Source of the DNA: Calliopum simillimum | Lineage: Eukaryota > Arthropoda > Insecta > Diptera > Lauxaniidae | Direction of reading: 5' to 3' | NCBI GenBank assembly: GCA_951812925.1 | Contig: OX638369.1 | Location: forward strand, 58,790,228-58,854,227 | DNA length: 64,000 bases | In this document: one piece after another, positions 20,043-31,215 of the stretch | Layout of the letters: every line of letters starts with the position of its first letter | Numbering within the stretch: the first letter of the stretch is position 1 | Position numbers and translations under genes: made by a program | Notes under the pieces: generated by a model | Told to the model about the DNA's origin: nothing | Seen by the model: only the letters and a program-made list of their open reading frames with translations | Databases searched by the model: none

Positions 20043-23000
20043 TAACGTTTTCAGAAAGTTTAATGAAACTATTTTCATGCTTCAATAACGACAGTTAACT
20101 ATTTAACATTTAGTAGACAGTAATGAATTATTTCATTTAAAAGTCAAATTTGACATTTCTTTACATCCAAAAATAGTGGGACGCAAAAATGAGGCTTTTT
20201 TGAAGAATCAGCACATTTCTCAACGAGCTCAATATAATACTGATATTAGAAGAAAAACAGTTATCAATGGCGGATTTCGTACTTAAAAAGAAAATTTATT
20301 TAGTAAGTAAATTTCATAACTTCTTTGAAATAAAAATAATAATCGCGAATACGAAGGTATAATAAAACACAATAAAATATATTTTGTAAACGAAAAAGAA
20401 AAAAACATTTATCTTTATTCACCATATTTAGTTTTGCTTTCTGTTTCAATAAGATTATATTTAGGTTTTGTAGAATATAATTAAATATCTACATATGTAT
20501 ATAAGTATATTAAATGAAAGTATTTATATTATTAATAAATACAAATTACATTACAATTACTTTAGTTAATTTATTTTTTTGTAATTTTTATAATATATTA
20601 TTTCTAAGAAAATTATATAGTTTCAAACCATATGTTTAGATTAAAAATTTGCAATTTATAATTATTTATTTATTTATTTATTTTTTTTTTGTTTTTTTAT
20701 ATTTTTTTTTTTTATAAGATATCTATGGTATTTTGACAAAAAAGATTATGTCGACATAAGCAAATACATGATTTTCGCAATTTTTTTTTTTTAAATATCT
20801 TTTTGATAATTCCTAATAATTTTTCATTTAAAATAACATTCAAAAACAATTGTAAGTAGAAATCTTTATCAAAAAAATTTATAGCATTCAACATCATTAT
20901 TTCGACATAGGACTTTTTGTAAAAATGCCTGTTATGTTTTTTACCTACATATGTACATAGGTATGTTTTTATGTAATTATATATTCATATACGTTTATGT
21001 TGTAAGCTATCAAATATGTATGTATATATATATAAAACAAGAGTTTATACCGCGTATATTCAAATAAATATAGCATTCATTCAATGGTTTCCTAGTCATT
21101 GATTAGATTTTATTTTATTCTGTATTTTTATTTTGTTAATGCTTGTTTTATTTTATGACGTTCTATGTATTGTAAGTAGGTATATAGTATTATAGTCTAT
21201 GTATATTATATATATAATTTTTACTGCAAAATGCACAGAAGCCGTAAATTAAATTACAAATATTTTATTAAAAAACATAATTTAAAAATATAGCGAATGC
21301 GATTTTATCGATTTATTTAATTTATTTTATAAGTCAATAATACCAATATTTATATTTAAAATAACAAAATATTTAGCTGTTTACACATTTTTGCTTACTT
21401 ATGCATGTTGCATAATATGCTTTTATAAAAACAAAAATATTGAAACAAAATAAAAACGATTAATAGAAAAAAAAACAATTTTATAATTCGAATACAATTT
21501 CATAGAAATTAAAACTTGGATATTTTTTTTTTTTTTTGCATTAATACTCATAATAACGTCAGACTAAGGTTAAAAACTACATGAGAGCCTGCTTTTTAGT
21601 GCGTTTAAACGTTTCAGAAACATAACGAATTTTGTTTTTGAGTTCGTGGTACTGTGTGTTTTCCAGTCAACATTATTTGTCGCGTTGCTCTATACATATG
21701 TACCGAATCTCATCTGACTGCGTCAAATCTTAGTTTCAGAGACATGAAGAATTAGTTTTTTTAGAGGCGTGGCATCGCCTATGCTTATTATGGCTCCACC
21801 TCCAACCCCTCCCTTTCTTGGGAAACTGTAAATTATACACAGTATTATGGAGGAATAACAAAACGATACACCAACGCTAAAAGTGTCTATGACTGTTTAG
21901 TAAACTACTAGGTCTGAGATCTGATTATCCTTGTTCTGAAGTGCAGAAAACACTTTTTTGAAGCATAAGGCGCATATTCAGGCAGAAGCCCTAATCATTC
22001 TCATTAAATCATAGCTTTTAACTTTTTCATTTGAATCATTACGGTCCGAGATATCATCCCTCGAAGAAAAGGTATCGCAATTCCATGACCACATTAAATT
22101 TTTATTGTGTAGAGACGTCTTTACTTTAAACGGATGGTTTCTCGGAAAGTAATAATTTAATTGTAAAAGTTGTAAGGTGAGGTTTAATGGGGGAAATTGT
22201 GGCCATACGATGCCGTTGGCAAAAGCGAACGACACTACTGCCTGGATGCATGCCATATGTCTGAAAATAGCGTTTTTTGCATTTTAAAGCAAGGATAACT
22301 CCGATCACAGACCTGATAGAGAAAAATGATTGCCAGATTCGGCTTCAGCTACCACAAATTCACCAAAAGTTATTAATGAAATCTTTTTCAAAAAAATCAA
22401 AAATTTTAAAAACTACTTTATACTCTGTAGTGCTAATTTTGTTGAGAAAGCTGACTGAGTGGGTTTCCTTTTATAATGAAAAAAAGCTCTAAATAACTTT
22501 GAAATGTCTTCAGATTAAATATGTAGTATATTCTGCAGTTTTTAAGTTTGACTTATAATTACTTTTTCTATAATCGTCTTTATTTTATAAATGTACTTTA
22601 CTTAACGAATAGACACGTAAAAAACTGTACAACTATAATTTTAAAATTCTTAAAAAAACACAAAAATTTTACTAACGAATCTTGTGAAAACGAAATAATT
22701 AAATAAAATTTGCACTCATGTATAAAGAATATTTGAAGCAAAAACACTTCACCAGAAAAAAAGAAATTTCTTTTCCAAAAAAATATAAAAAAACTTAATT
22801 GAATATAAGGGTAAATTAGATACTTAAGTATGTATTGTTTTACAAGTTAAGCTATGTATTCTAACAATAAATATTTGGAACAGATGGGGTTTTTTTTATT
22901 TGTGTCTGAGCTCAAAAATTTATGTCAATGAAGTTTTATATTTGAACAAATTTTATGAAGTAATGTAAGTTCTACATGAAAACAATATTTCCATAAAATC

Positions 23001-23076
23001 GGGACTAAACTAATGCGATGGTTTTGAGTTCTTAGCAAGAAAATAAAGAAATTACATAGGTACAATAAAATACAAT
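20043..23076. other. Gene-free AT-rich stretch
   Basis: Very AT-rich, with many homopolymer runs and ACATATGTAC-type tracts. A short segment near 21.57-21.83 kb carries GAGGCGTGGCATCGCC, part of the dispersed family of 18.3 and 49.7 kb. No coding sequence is recognised. Confidence 0.5.
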
Positions 23077-23202
23077 TAGGGTGTTCCTTAAAACGTGTTA
23101 ATGCCTCGAAACTCATAATAGTTGTCAAAATCAATACGAACTTTGACAGTTTACGAATTTATGAGGCTTACAAGGCTTTTACACATTTTAAGGAATACCC
23201 TA
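23077..23202. repeat. MITE family with AAT duplication, copy 1
   Basis: Ends TAGGGTGTTCC and GGAATACCCTA, flanked on both sides by AAT (23074-23076, 23203-23205). The interior shares AAAATCAATACGAACTTTGA and TTTACGA with the copy at 26356-26484. Confidence 0.85.
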
Positions 23203-23346
23203 AATAATTTTTGAACTAAATTTATGTACACAAAATATTGTTCGCTTTTTGAATTAACAGCGTAACTACGTTTTTTTTTTTTTTTCAAGTGTTTTCAAAA
23301 TACATATTTGGATCACTTATATAAGATTTGTCTTTTCAGTGAAACA

Positions 23347-23446
23347 TAATGATGGTATCCTTTAAAACAAGTTAATGCCGCGAAAACCTCTAAACTCATA
23401 ATTGTTGTTAAAATCCATACGAATTTTTGACAGTTTTACGAGATTC
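23347..23446. repeat. MITE family with AAT duplication, truncated copy
   Basis: GGTATCCTTTAAAAC, GCGAAAACCTCTAAACTCAT and the TACGAATTTTTGACAGTTTT block match the left and middle parts of the 23077 copy. The right arm is missing. Confidence 0.7.
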
Positions 23447-24855
23447 GTCTTGTTTCTTCTTAAATTTCCATGACAAAAAACATGCTTCATATTGCATTTT
23501 GAAACCTGAGCTTTCTACATTTTGACAAATATATTTAAAAAAAATAAAGGAATTCTTAGTTACGAGGCTCGGGCAGAAAGGAACGTTATACATTTGTATT
23601 CTTATTAAAATAGATTTTTTAAAACAGACACATGCAAGGATCCTCTGCAGAAATTTATTTTAAATATTGTCTTAAAAAAGAAGATTGATGATATTTCAAA
23701 TCCAGCAAACCAAACCTTCCGAATTTCAAACGAAATTGTTATGTCAAAGTTCTTTCCAATCAATTTTGATCACGAAATGGTAAAGATGTTTATATGAAAA
23801 GTTTGATACAATTTCGAAGAGTTGTATCGTTAAGAATTATTTAATCATCATTCATTTTAAAAATAGGTGGTTCCTGGATTCTGATAGTTTTTTATATTGT
23901 AATGTTTGTCGCATGTATGGCAAAAAAAAAAAAATAAAATTTACTTATGTTTTTTATGTCTATTTTTGTACTGCATTTTGTTTTTTTAAACTATTTATAA
24001 TTTTCTGTGTAACATGTGTAATGGATGCGGTGCAGCTGGTAGAGCAAAATTATGGTTTTCATATGTAAATATGTATACAAATATATGTTTCACAAATATT
24101 TACATAGGTTGCTATTTATCCATCCGGTATTAGCAACACTAATAATGCTAGATGCTATCTGACATATATATACACCATAATGCTTCACACATAAGGCGGT
24201 ATATTTACGCATATCCTTTTGTCACATGTACATATGACAGACAAGCACACATCAAATATTGGATAAACATTTTAAACGTTAAAGATATGTTCGCTTTGTA
24301 TAACGCATAGCTTGGCAATCTCCCTCAAAAACAGCTTTATATGCGTATACACAGATCTTTGTAACGAAATGTGATGCGACCTTGAAATTTTAACCCTGAC
24401 AGAAGCAAAGAATTTTCACTTGAAAATATAAATGCGTCGATTTTGACTCTGAAAAATGTATTCATCCGAATAGACAAATAGCAAAAAAAAAATATTAATT
24501 TAAAACAAAAAGAAGAAAAAAGTAGCGTGCATTTTGCCTAAATTATGCTAGTTTTTATATTCGCGTCAAATCTATGCATTTAAATCAAATTCTCTTAAGC
24601 TGCATTCTTAATTTATTTGTTAAACAAAAGCATTTTTAATGCTTACAAAGATTGACTAAAATTATTGCTATTTGTGTTGTTGTATTTAACAAATATCCAT
24701 GTATTTTAAATTCTTTTAATTTTTTAAATTATTAAAAAAAAGTAGTAAATAAAAATTTTGCACCTAATTTTTTTTTCATACTTATGTCCTTTATAAAATT
24801 CCTTTTAATACAAATTATAACATTAAAATTTAAAAATTTTATTTTTGATATCATC
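23447..24855. other. Gene-free stretch
   Basis: AT-rich, with homopolymers and ACATATG-type runs. A lone tRNA A-box-like string near 24040 lacks a B box. Nothing else is supported. Confidence 0.5.
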
Positions 24856-25234
24856 AGGCCTGTTCCGTAATCCGTGTGGATTCAATTACTTTTCATTTCG
24901 GAAGCTTTTTTATAAAAATGGAAAGTCACACGATAAAATGTATAAGAATCTCTTATGTGGAGGCTTATAAGTTCTACAAATAATATTGATTTGTGTTTCC
25001 GAAAAAGTAACCGTTTCTGAAATATTCGATAAAATCGAATTTTTCGACTTTTTGCGGTATTTTAAGAATATTTCCTTAACGGTTACTTTTTCGCTAACGC
25101 AAATCAATATTATTTGTAGAACTTGTAATTCTCCGCAAAAGAGATTCTTATCCTTTTTCGACTCATAGTGTTCATCAAAAAGCCTTCTAAATGAAAAGTA
25201 ATTGAAACCACACGAATTTCGGAACTGCAGGCCT
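24856..25234. repeat. 380-bp palindromic MITE, copy 1
   Basis: The ends AGGCCTGTTCCGTAATCCGT and GGAACTGCAGGCCT are inverted. The arms contain AATTACTTTTCATTT, AAATAATATTGATTTG and AAAAGTAACCGTTT with their complements. The same element recurs at 26156 and 29186. Confidence 0.9.
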
Positions 25235-25957
25235 GTACTTTAATAATAGATAACACAAGGCCAAAAAAAAATTGCTGTTTTGAGACGTATTTGAAGGTTT
25301 ATCACACTAACCTGTAACGGCGCACTAACCTTGAACGATCTGGGCGGCGAAAAGTCCAGTTATGAAAATAGCAAATCTTTTCTTAAAAAGTTATAATGGT
25401 AGGGGACAGTCCTAACAATAGTACCCAACCTCTTATCCCAATTAACCAAGCACACTGGGTGCTAACCGTCAGCTGGAAATCAATTGTTTCACCTGGTGTA
25501 AATATCTGTTCTTAAATAATTTCAAAAACGTAAAAGTTTGGAAGTAAATATTTCTATCTCAAAGTTCACTTAAAGAGTTGAAAGTAATGGATTCTGAAAC
25601 ATCAGCTTATATACTTATAAAAAAAATTTAAAAGACTCAATTACAACGCCTTTTTTTGAGTTTTTAAAATTACCCTTTTTTACAAGTTTTTTTTTTTTGT
25701 CCCGAAAGCAGATAGAAACCGACTCTTGGTATTTATGTTAAAAATGTATAAAATTAGATTTTCAAGAGCTTCAATTCCATATGAGTCAACTACTACTGTC
25801 AAAAGTGCATAGGTCCATTCTGGGATTCTTTTTATATTGCGTATCTTATTTGTAATCTTGGAGCATTTCTAGAATAAAATCGACTTGTTTTACCATAGAA
25901 TAGAGTGGAACAGACATATCTAAGATTTCAAAACCTTGAAATTTGTGATAAACAGAT
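25235..25957. other. Gene-free stretch
   Basis: No coding frame or repeat boundary recognised. Confidence 0.5.
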
Positions 25958-26089
25958 TAAGGGCAAATTTCACAATGTTCAGTTAAAATTTAACTTTCAG
26001 ATAAATAAAAATTTTGTATGAAATTTTATGTCAAAGTGCCAGTTAAAGTTCCAGTTAAAGCTCAACTGAACATTGTGAAATTGGCCCTA
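25958..26089. repeat. Short palindromic MITE
   Basis: The left arm AATTTCACAATGTTCAGTT pairs with AACTGAACATTGTGAAATT at the right. The ends read TTAAGGGC and GCCCTAA, and the middle contains repeated CAGTTAAAG. Confidence 0.8.
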
Positions 26090-26155
26090 AGAAATATATA
26101 CCTTATATATTAAATTTTGTGCGTATTATCCTTTGGCAAAATTTACCACTCTATC

Positions 26156-26616
26156 AGGTCTATGCCGAAATCCGTGTCATTTCAATTACTTTTCATTTAG
26201 GAGGCTTTTTGATGAAAACGGTGAGTCGAACGATTAGGATCTATTTTGTAAAGAATTGCAGGTTTTACAAATGAAATTTGCATTAACGATAAAGTAACCG
26301 TTTCGATTTATGGAATATTTCCTAAAAGGTTACTTTTTCGTAAATACAAATCAATTGGGAGATTCCTTTAAACGTGCAAAAGCCTCGAAAACCTCGTAAA
26401 CTCGTAAAAGTTGTCCAAAATCAATACAAACTTTGATAGTTTACGAGGTTTTCGAGGCTTTTACACGTTTAAAGGAATCCCCCAAATATTATTTGTAGAA
26501 CCTGTAATTCTCCAAAAAAGAGATTCTGATACTTTTTAAAGTGCGCCTCAGCATTATCATCAAAAAGCTTCCGAAATGAAAAGTAATTGAAACCTCACGG
26601 ATTACGGAACAGCTCT
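26156..26616. repeat. 380-bp palindromic MITE, copy 2, split by another MITE
   Basis: Carries the same arms as 24856-25234 (ATCCGTGT, AATTACTTTTCATTT, GTAACCGTTT). A 129-bp element at 26356-26484 interrupts its right half. Confidence 0.88.
26356..26484. repeat. MITE family with AAT duplication, copy nested in another MITE
   Basis: The ends TGGGAGATTCC and GGAATCCCCCA sit between AAT duplications (26353-26355, 26485-26487). Removing it restores the CAAATCAATATTATTTG of the host MITE, which proves the insertion order. Confidence 0.92.
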
Positions 26617-27670
26617 GCATTTCTTCAAAATCACAAAAAAGGAAACCAGAAAAAATGTTTGTTTAAACAAAACTTACTATAAAATCAAACTTTGTACTGC
26701 TACAATTTTGATGAAATCATAATCATTGCTATAGCTATTTAAAACGCTATCAATTTTTCCTTAAAATCGAGCTTAAATTAATTGGACCAGACCTAGCGTT
26801 CTCAATATATTTTCTTATACATGAAGCACTAACCTTAAAAAAATAAAAATTTTCAATTATCTCGGGAACGGCTCCAAGGAAAATAAAATAAATACAATTT
26901 TCGTGATCAGCGGGTCAAAATTAGTTTAGAATATTTGGTTTGAAAAATGTTAAAATTTCAGTATTGTCTTGTGTTAACTGCAAAAACCACGTTTTTCGCA
27001 TTTCTTATCTGGTTTTGTAAACATCGACCTTGGTATCTATAGTAAACGATAACGTGGTATAAAAAAAGTTCTGTTGATGGACACCGACTGTGACAGACTT
27101 TGAGATGGATCATATGTTGAAAAGTTCATTAATTTTATTTTCAATACAAAATACATATAGAGCATAATTCCTACTTTTCTGATTAATCGATTTGATTACG
27201 TTTTCTTTATTAAGTTCAATTTATGTGTAGAAATATCTATAAACGTAATTTGCCACTATTTAAACAGAGTTTCTCAAAGAAAAAAAAAAAATAATTCAGA
27301 AATAATTACTGACAGAAGCGCCTAAAATTATGCAACATTTTTTTAATGAAAATACCATTTCAATACAAAGCAACTGACTTAGAAAGAACCCCTATGTATC
27401 ATTTCTACACTTGGAGAAGACATTTAACAATAAACTTATTATAATAAGAAGGTAAACGCAGTGTCTTGCATCCTGGAAGACTAGATCGCCGTGGCAGAAA
27501 ATGAATGAAACTGTACACAAATCAGTTGTAGCTTCAAGCCATTAAAAATATTCTTTAGGTCACAAATAAACAATTAGAAAATGTTTATTTCCAAGTTTTC
27601 AAAATCGTTTCGCAAAAATTTTTTATTTTATTTTTTCAATGACGTATCGAGTTAAGGTTAACACCTGGGG
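26617..27670. other. Gene-free stretch
   Basis: AT-rich with no recognised gene. Segments such as TCTCGGGAACGG and AATTAGTTTAGAATATTTGGTT near 26.85-26.95 kb resemble arms of the foldback at 15370-16866, suggesting a distant fragment of that family. Confidence 0.45.
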
Positions 27671-28656
27671 GGTTATTCCGAATCAATCAATATTCCCGGG
27701 GAACTTTTCTCAGACTGCAATGGAGAATGCACGGCAGTCACGGTGAGCTTGAATAGGAAGAAAGTGGGCCTAAATTGGATCCGAAATCGGCAAATGCAGA
27801 AAGTTTCTATATTGTTTCTAGATTAAAAAAATGTAAAAATAAAAATCCTAGCTGCTCATCTTCGCTAGTTATGCACATTTTTGTGTTCATGGTATGCACT
27901 TGCATGAAAAACAGAATCGAATATTAACAGTGCTTTTGAACAGTCGATAGGTTTGATGAAAATGTGGAGAAAATCTGTGAATGGGGTTTCATTTGTACTA
28001 GTTAAGTGATCTGAAAAATGTAAGACCCGTAATCATAACTGATCATCTCCGCGAAATATCGCAAAAATACATATCCCATATAAAATAAAAAAAAAATAAG
28101 AAAAAAAAAACAGAACAAACAAATGTAAAAATAGTTATATTTTATGTATTTTGCAATGTTGAATCTGAATCCGGCCTTAAAATTACTGTATCTCATACGG
28201 TTTTTGAGATACCTTAGCCTAAACAAGGAAAAAATACAGATTTTGCTATATTTTGAAGCTATATAACTAGAATATAGAACATTCATACGTAGAATCCGAT
28301 AAAACTTTATTTAAATTATGTCAAAAGCTTTATGTTTCTCCGAAATATCGTAGACTGAAATACTAAAAAAACAAGTTTTTTGCACTTTTTCAACTTATCT
28401 CCGAGAAAAATAAAGATATCGACATAATTTAAATTAGGTTTTAAAGAAGATTAGAGCTTTAAGTTATTGTATCAGATTCTACGTATAAATGTTCTGTATT
28501 CAAGATATATAGCTTAACTTTTTTAATCTAGAAACAATATAGAAACTTTCTGCATTAGCTGATTTTGGATCCATTTTAGCTCCACTTTCCCCCTCTTCAA
28601 GCTCACCGTGCAGTCTGAGTAAAATTCCCCGGGAATATTGATTCACGATAACTCCC
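27671..28656. repeat. 1-kb foldback element
   Basis: The outer arms share CAATATTCCCGGGGAA/TTCCCCGGGAATATTG, CACGGTGAGCTTGAA/TTCAAGCTCACCGTG and AGAAAGTTTCTATATTGTTT with its complement near 28520. The interior is also partly paired. No coding frame is recognised. A tRNA-like unit follows directly. Confidence 0.88.
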
Positions 28657-28659
28657 ATA

Positions 28660-28750
28660 ACTGGCACGTGAGGTCAGTCGATAAGAATGTCGACTCATAA
28701 TTCGGTAGTTATAGGTTCGATCCTCAGTAAATATAATACTTTTTTTTTTA
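28660..28750 (+). other. tRNA-like unit (Met-like anticodon arm) with T-run
   Basis: GACTCATAATTCGG resembles the elongator tRNA-Met anticodon arm (CAT anticodon), followed by GGTTCGATCCTCAG, a perfect B box. A weaker A-box-like TGGCACGTGAGG lies upstream. A T-run at about 28740-28750 would act as a Pol III terminator. There is no closed acceptor stem, so this is tRNA-derived, not a working tRNA. Confidence 0.55.
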
Positions 28751-29185
28751 ATTAAATAAAATAAATAAATAATAAAAAATTACGTGACCACACCCATGAA
28801 TCCGAATCCAAGGTCCGTTTGGCCCATACACTCTCAAAATCTTGAAATAATTGCAAAAAAACTTCTAAAAATAGCGAAAAATTGCAGTTATCAAAATAAA
28901 AAAATGTTATTAAACTAACCCAGTGTGCCACACGGTTCATATCTCCGCTTTTTTATCCGTTACGGATCAGTACCGTGTGGGATATGAACCGTGTGGGAAA
29001 TTAAATATTTCTTTATGTATATCAATGGACTGAATCTAAACGGAAATAGATAGGTCTTGTTAAATTTACACGTCATTTTTATTTATTTTGTGGGCCGGTG
29101 TTATTGAACAATATAAAAACAACGATTTCCAAGCATTTTGTAAGTTATTTAACAAACGAAACGTATAGTAAAATCTGCTTATAAT
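28751..29185. other. Gene-free stretch with a shortened palindrome
   Basis: Holds the CCCAGTGTGCC element at 28919-28997. Otherwise nothing is recognised. Confidence 0.5.
28919..28997. repeat. CCCAGTGTGCC palindrome, internally deleted copy
   Basis: CCCAGTGTGCCACACGGTTC at the left is followed by CCGTTACGGATCAGTAC, then GATATGAACCGTGTGGG. It is a shortened version of the 190-bp palindrome at 38305-38494. Confidence 0.8.
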
Positions 29186-29552
29186 CAGGGCTGTTCCAGA
29201 TTCCGTTTGGTTTTTTTAATAACTTTTCATTTCGAAAGCTTTTTGATGAAAACGGTGAGTCGAATGAATCAGAATCTCTTTTGTGGAGGTTCTGCAAATA
29301 ATATTGATTTGTATTTACGAAAATGTAACCGTTTAGGATATATCCGATAAAATCGAATTTTTCGACTTTTTGCTGTTGTTTAAGAATATTTTCTAAACGG
29401 TTACTTTTTCGTTAATATCAATATTATTTATAGAACCTGTAATACCCCACAAAAAAGATTCTAATATTTTTTATGGTTCGTTTCACCATTTTTATTAAAA
29501 AGCCTCCTGAATGAAAAGTACTTGAAATCACATGGATTTCGGAACAGGCTTG
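29186..29552. repeat. 380-bp palindromic MITE, copy 3
   Basis: GGGCTGTTCCAGATTCCGTTTG at the left and TGGATTTCGGAACAGGC at the right flank the same internal blocks as the copies at 24856 and 26156 (GATAAAATCGAATTTTTCGA, AAACGGTTACTTTTTCGTTA). Confidence 0.9.
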
Positions 29553-30089
29553 AATAAGTAATTTTAAAACCTTTTTGTTTATTGGGGATACTTCATTAGA
29601 GATAAAGGAGTCTTTCAATCAATCGCACTTATTACTTTTATAGAAGTTTATAGAAAATCCTGTTAGGACATACATATTTTAAAATTTTTAAATTCAAAAT
29701 GCAGCAGATCTGCACAGAAAACGTATTTTTTCGTTAGAAAAATTCAACATTGCCATACTAACCAATCGGTCTGTTCGATAATGATTTCAAAAAAGTACCA
29801 GATCTAGTGGGAAAAGCACTAATTTGACAACAGTGGTAGCTTGATTTGATTTGACTGTAGATAAACTGCAGTCAACAAAAAGCGAGTTATGTATTAGTGC
29901 TTCTGTCCATTTAAATGAAGCTTTAAAATTTTTCTTAAAGGATAAAAAATTTATAATTTTTTCTTTATAAATTAAGCTATGTTACGCTTTTCTTTTTCAA
30001 TAAAAATTGCAATCTCATGAGTGCTTTGGATAAAAAAAAAATCATGTGCAAAATTTCTATGTTTTTAAAACTTTTTCGAAAATTTCTAT
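29553..30089. other. Region 3' of crp
   Basis: AT-rich DNA with no recognised coding. It may hold the end of the crp transcript, but no single poly(A) signal stands out. Confidence 0.4.
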
Positions 30090-30653
30090 TCAATTCGATT
30101 CAATTTTAATTTTTTTAACATTTTTTTGCAGCATTTTAGCATTCGATTTTGGCTTTAAAGCAGCTTTTATATTAGTGCTAGCAGTATTAGTAGTAGTAGT
30201 AGCAGCTGTAGTACAAGTAGTTGTAGACAATGAAGAAGTTTTAGATTCAACAGTATTGTTAATAGTAGTAGTTACAATAGTAGTAGAATTGGGATTAAAT
30301 TTAAAATTTGACTGCTTTTTTGTTTTTATCATATTTTTATTTGTATTACTTAACTTAAGACTAATATTATTTTTTTGTTTATTAATATCTAAACAATTCT
30401 TATCAATAGTAGTTGTTTTTTTAGAAGTATACGGCTTAGACGCCGCAGAAATAGCAGTAATTATCTTACTATTATTAATATTATTAATAGTGGTATTTTT
30501 ATGAATTTTCTTATTTAATGTTGTATTGTTGTTGTTTTTGTTGCTGCTGTTGTTGTTGTCGTGTATTTTACTAGCGTTTGTTGCAGTAAACTTAACAATA
30601 ACATCATTTTTGTTGTTATTTTTATTACAACAAATAATATTTTTTTTTATCAA
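30090..30653 (-). other. Open Asn/Thr/Lys-rich frame after the crp extension
   Basis: 188 codons are open on the minus strand in another frame, overlapping the end of the crp extension by 29 bases. Composition is N, T, K and S with simple repeats (NNN, TTT, CTTAATTTT-like runs) and the C-terminal end reads KNVKKIKIESN. No true ATG opens it; the first codon is TTG. Repeat-driven lack of stops in a 3' UTR is the simplest explanation. A spliced or frameshifted coding tail is possible. Confidence 0.3.
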
Positions 30654-31215
30654 TATAACTTAGATTATTAACATTCTTATGTTTTTTATCGTTAAAATTA
30701 ATAATAATATTATTTATATTTTTACGCACACTATTTAAAATTAAATGTTGTTGTTGTTGCTGTTGTTGTTTCTTCTTAACCAAATTACCTAACTTTGCAG
30801 TTGTAGCAAGTAAATTGCTATCGTTGCTGCTGCTGCTGTTGTTATATTGATAATTCGATAAATTCCCAATAATCTTAGTAGTGGTGGTAATGTCGGCGCT
30901 GTTGTTGTTGTTGCAAGACTCTGCGGCAGCTGTTTTGTTGTTGTTGTTGTTATAAGTGTCATTACCACCAATATCGCTCCCATAAGCAAATTCCAAATCT
31001 TTTAAATCAATCAATTCAAAATTTTGTATTTTTGTTGCTGCCTCTTTGTCGTTGTTGCTGTCGCTAGTGTCGTCGCCATCACCCACACCACCACCACCAT
31101 CATCATCGCATGTTGTTTCATCCTTTATTCTATTGGCATTAAATTTTAAAGACGAATGTTTTGGTTGCTGCTGCTGTTGCTCAGCAATTATTGCTGTTGT
31201 TGCTGGCGCACCAAA
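30625..31215 (-). CDS. In-frame extension of crp past its TGA stop (196 codons)
   Basis: Directly after the TGA at 31216-31218 the same frame stays open for 196 codons to TAA at 30625-30627. The start is FGAPATTAIIAEQQQQQ, followed by a D/G-rich acidic stretch, a non-repetitive segment (NFELIDLKDLEFAYGSDIGG), N- and Q-runs and a basic end (DKKHKNVNNLSYIDKKKYYLL spans the last part). Synonymous codons vary (GGT/GGG, GAT/GAC), as in real coding DNA. It could be translated by stop-codon readthrough or after splicing that removes the TGA. Alternatively it is an open 3' UTR. Confidence 0.45.
   Translation of the reverse strand, partial: FGAPATTAIIAEQQQQQPKHSSLKFNANRIKDETTCDDDGGGGVGDGDDTSDSNNDKEAATKIQNFELIDLKDLEFAYGSDIGGNDTYNNNNNKTAAAESCNNNNSADITTTTKIIGNLSNYQYNNSSSSNDSNLLATTAKLGNLVKKKQQQQQQQHLILNSVRKNINNIIINFNDKKHKNVNNLSYIDKKKYYLL

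Noticed and set aside
24030..24060. tRNA A-box-like GCAGCTGGTAGAGCAAAATT
   Set aside because: No B box or T-run follows at tRNA distance.
30046..30504. 152-codon plus-strand open frame, hydrophobic (V/L/I-rich)
   Set aside because: It is the complement of the ACT/AAT repeats behind the crp 3' region; composition alone explains it.
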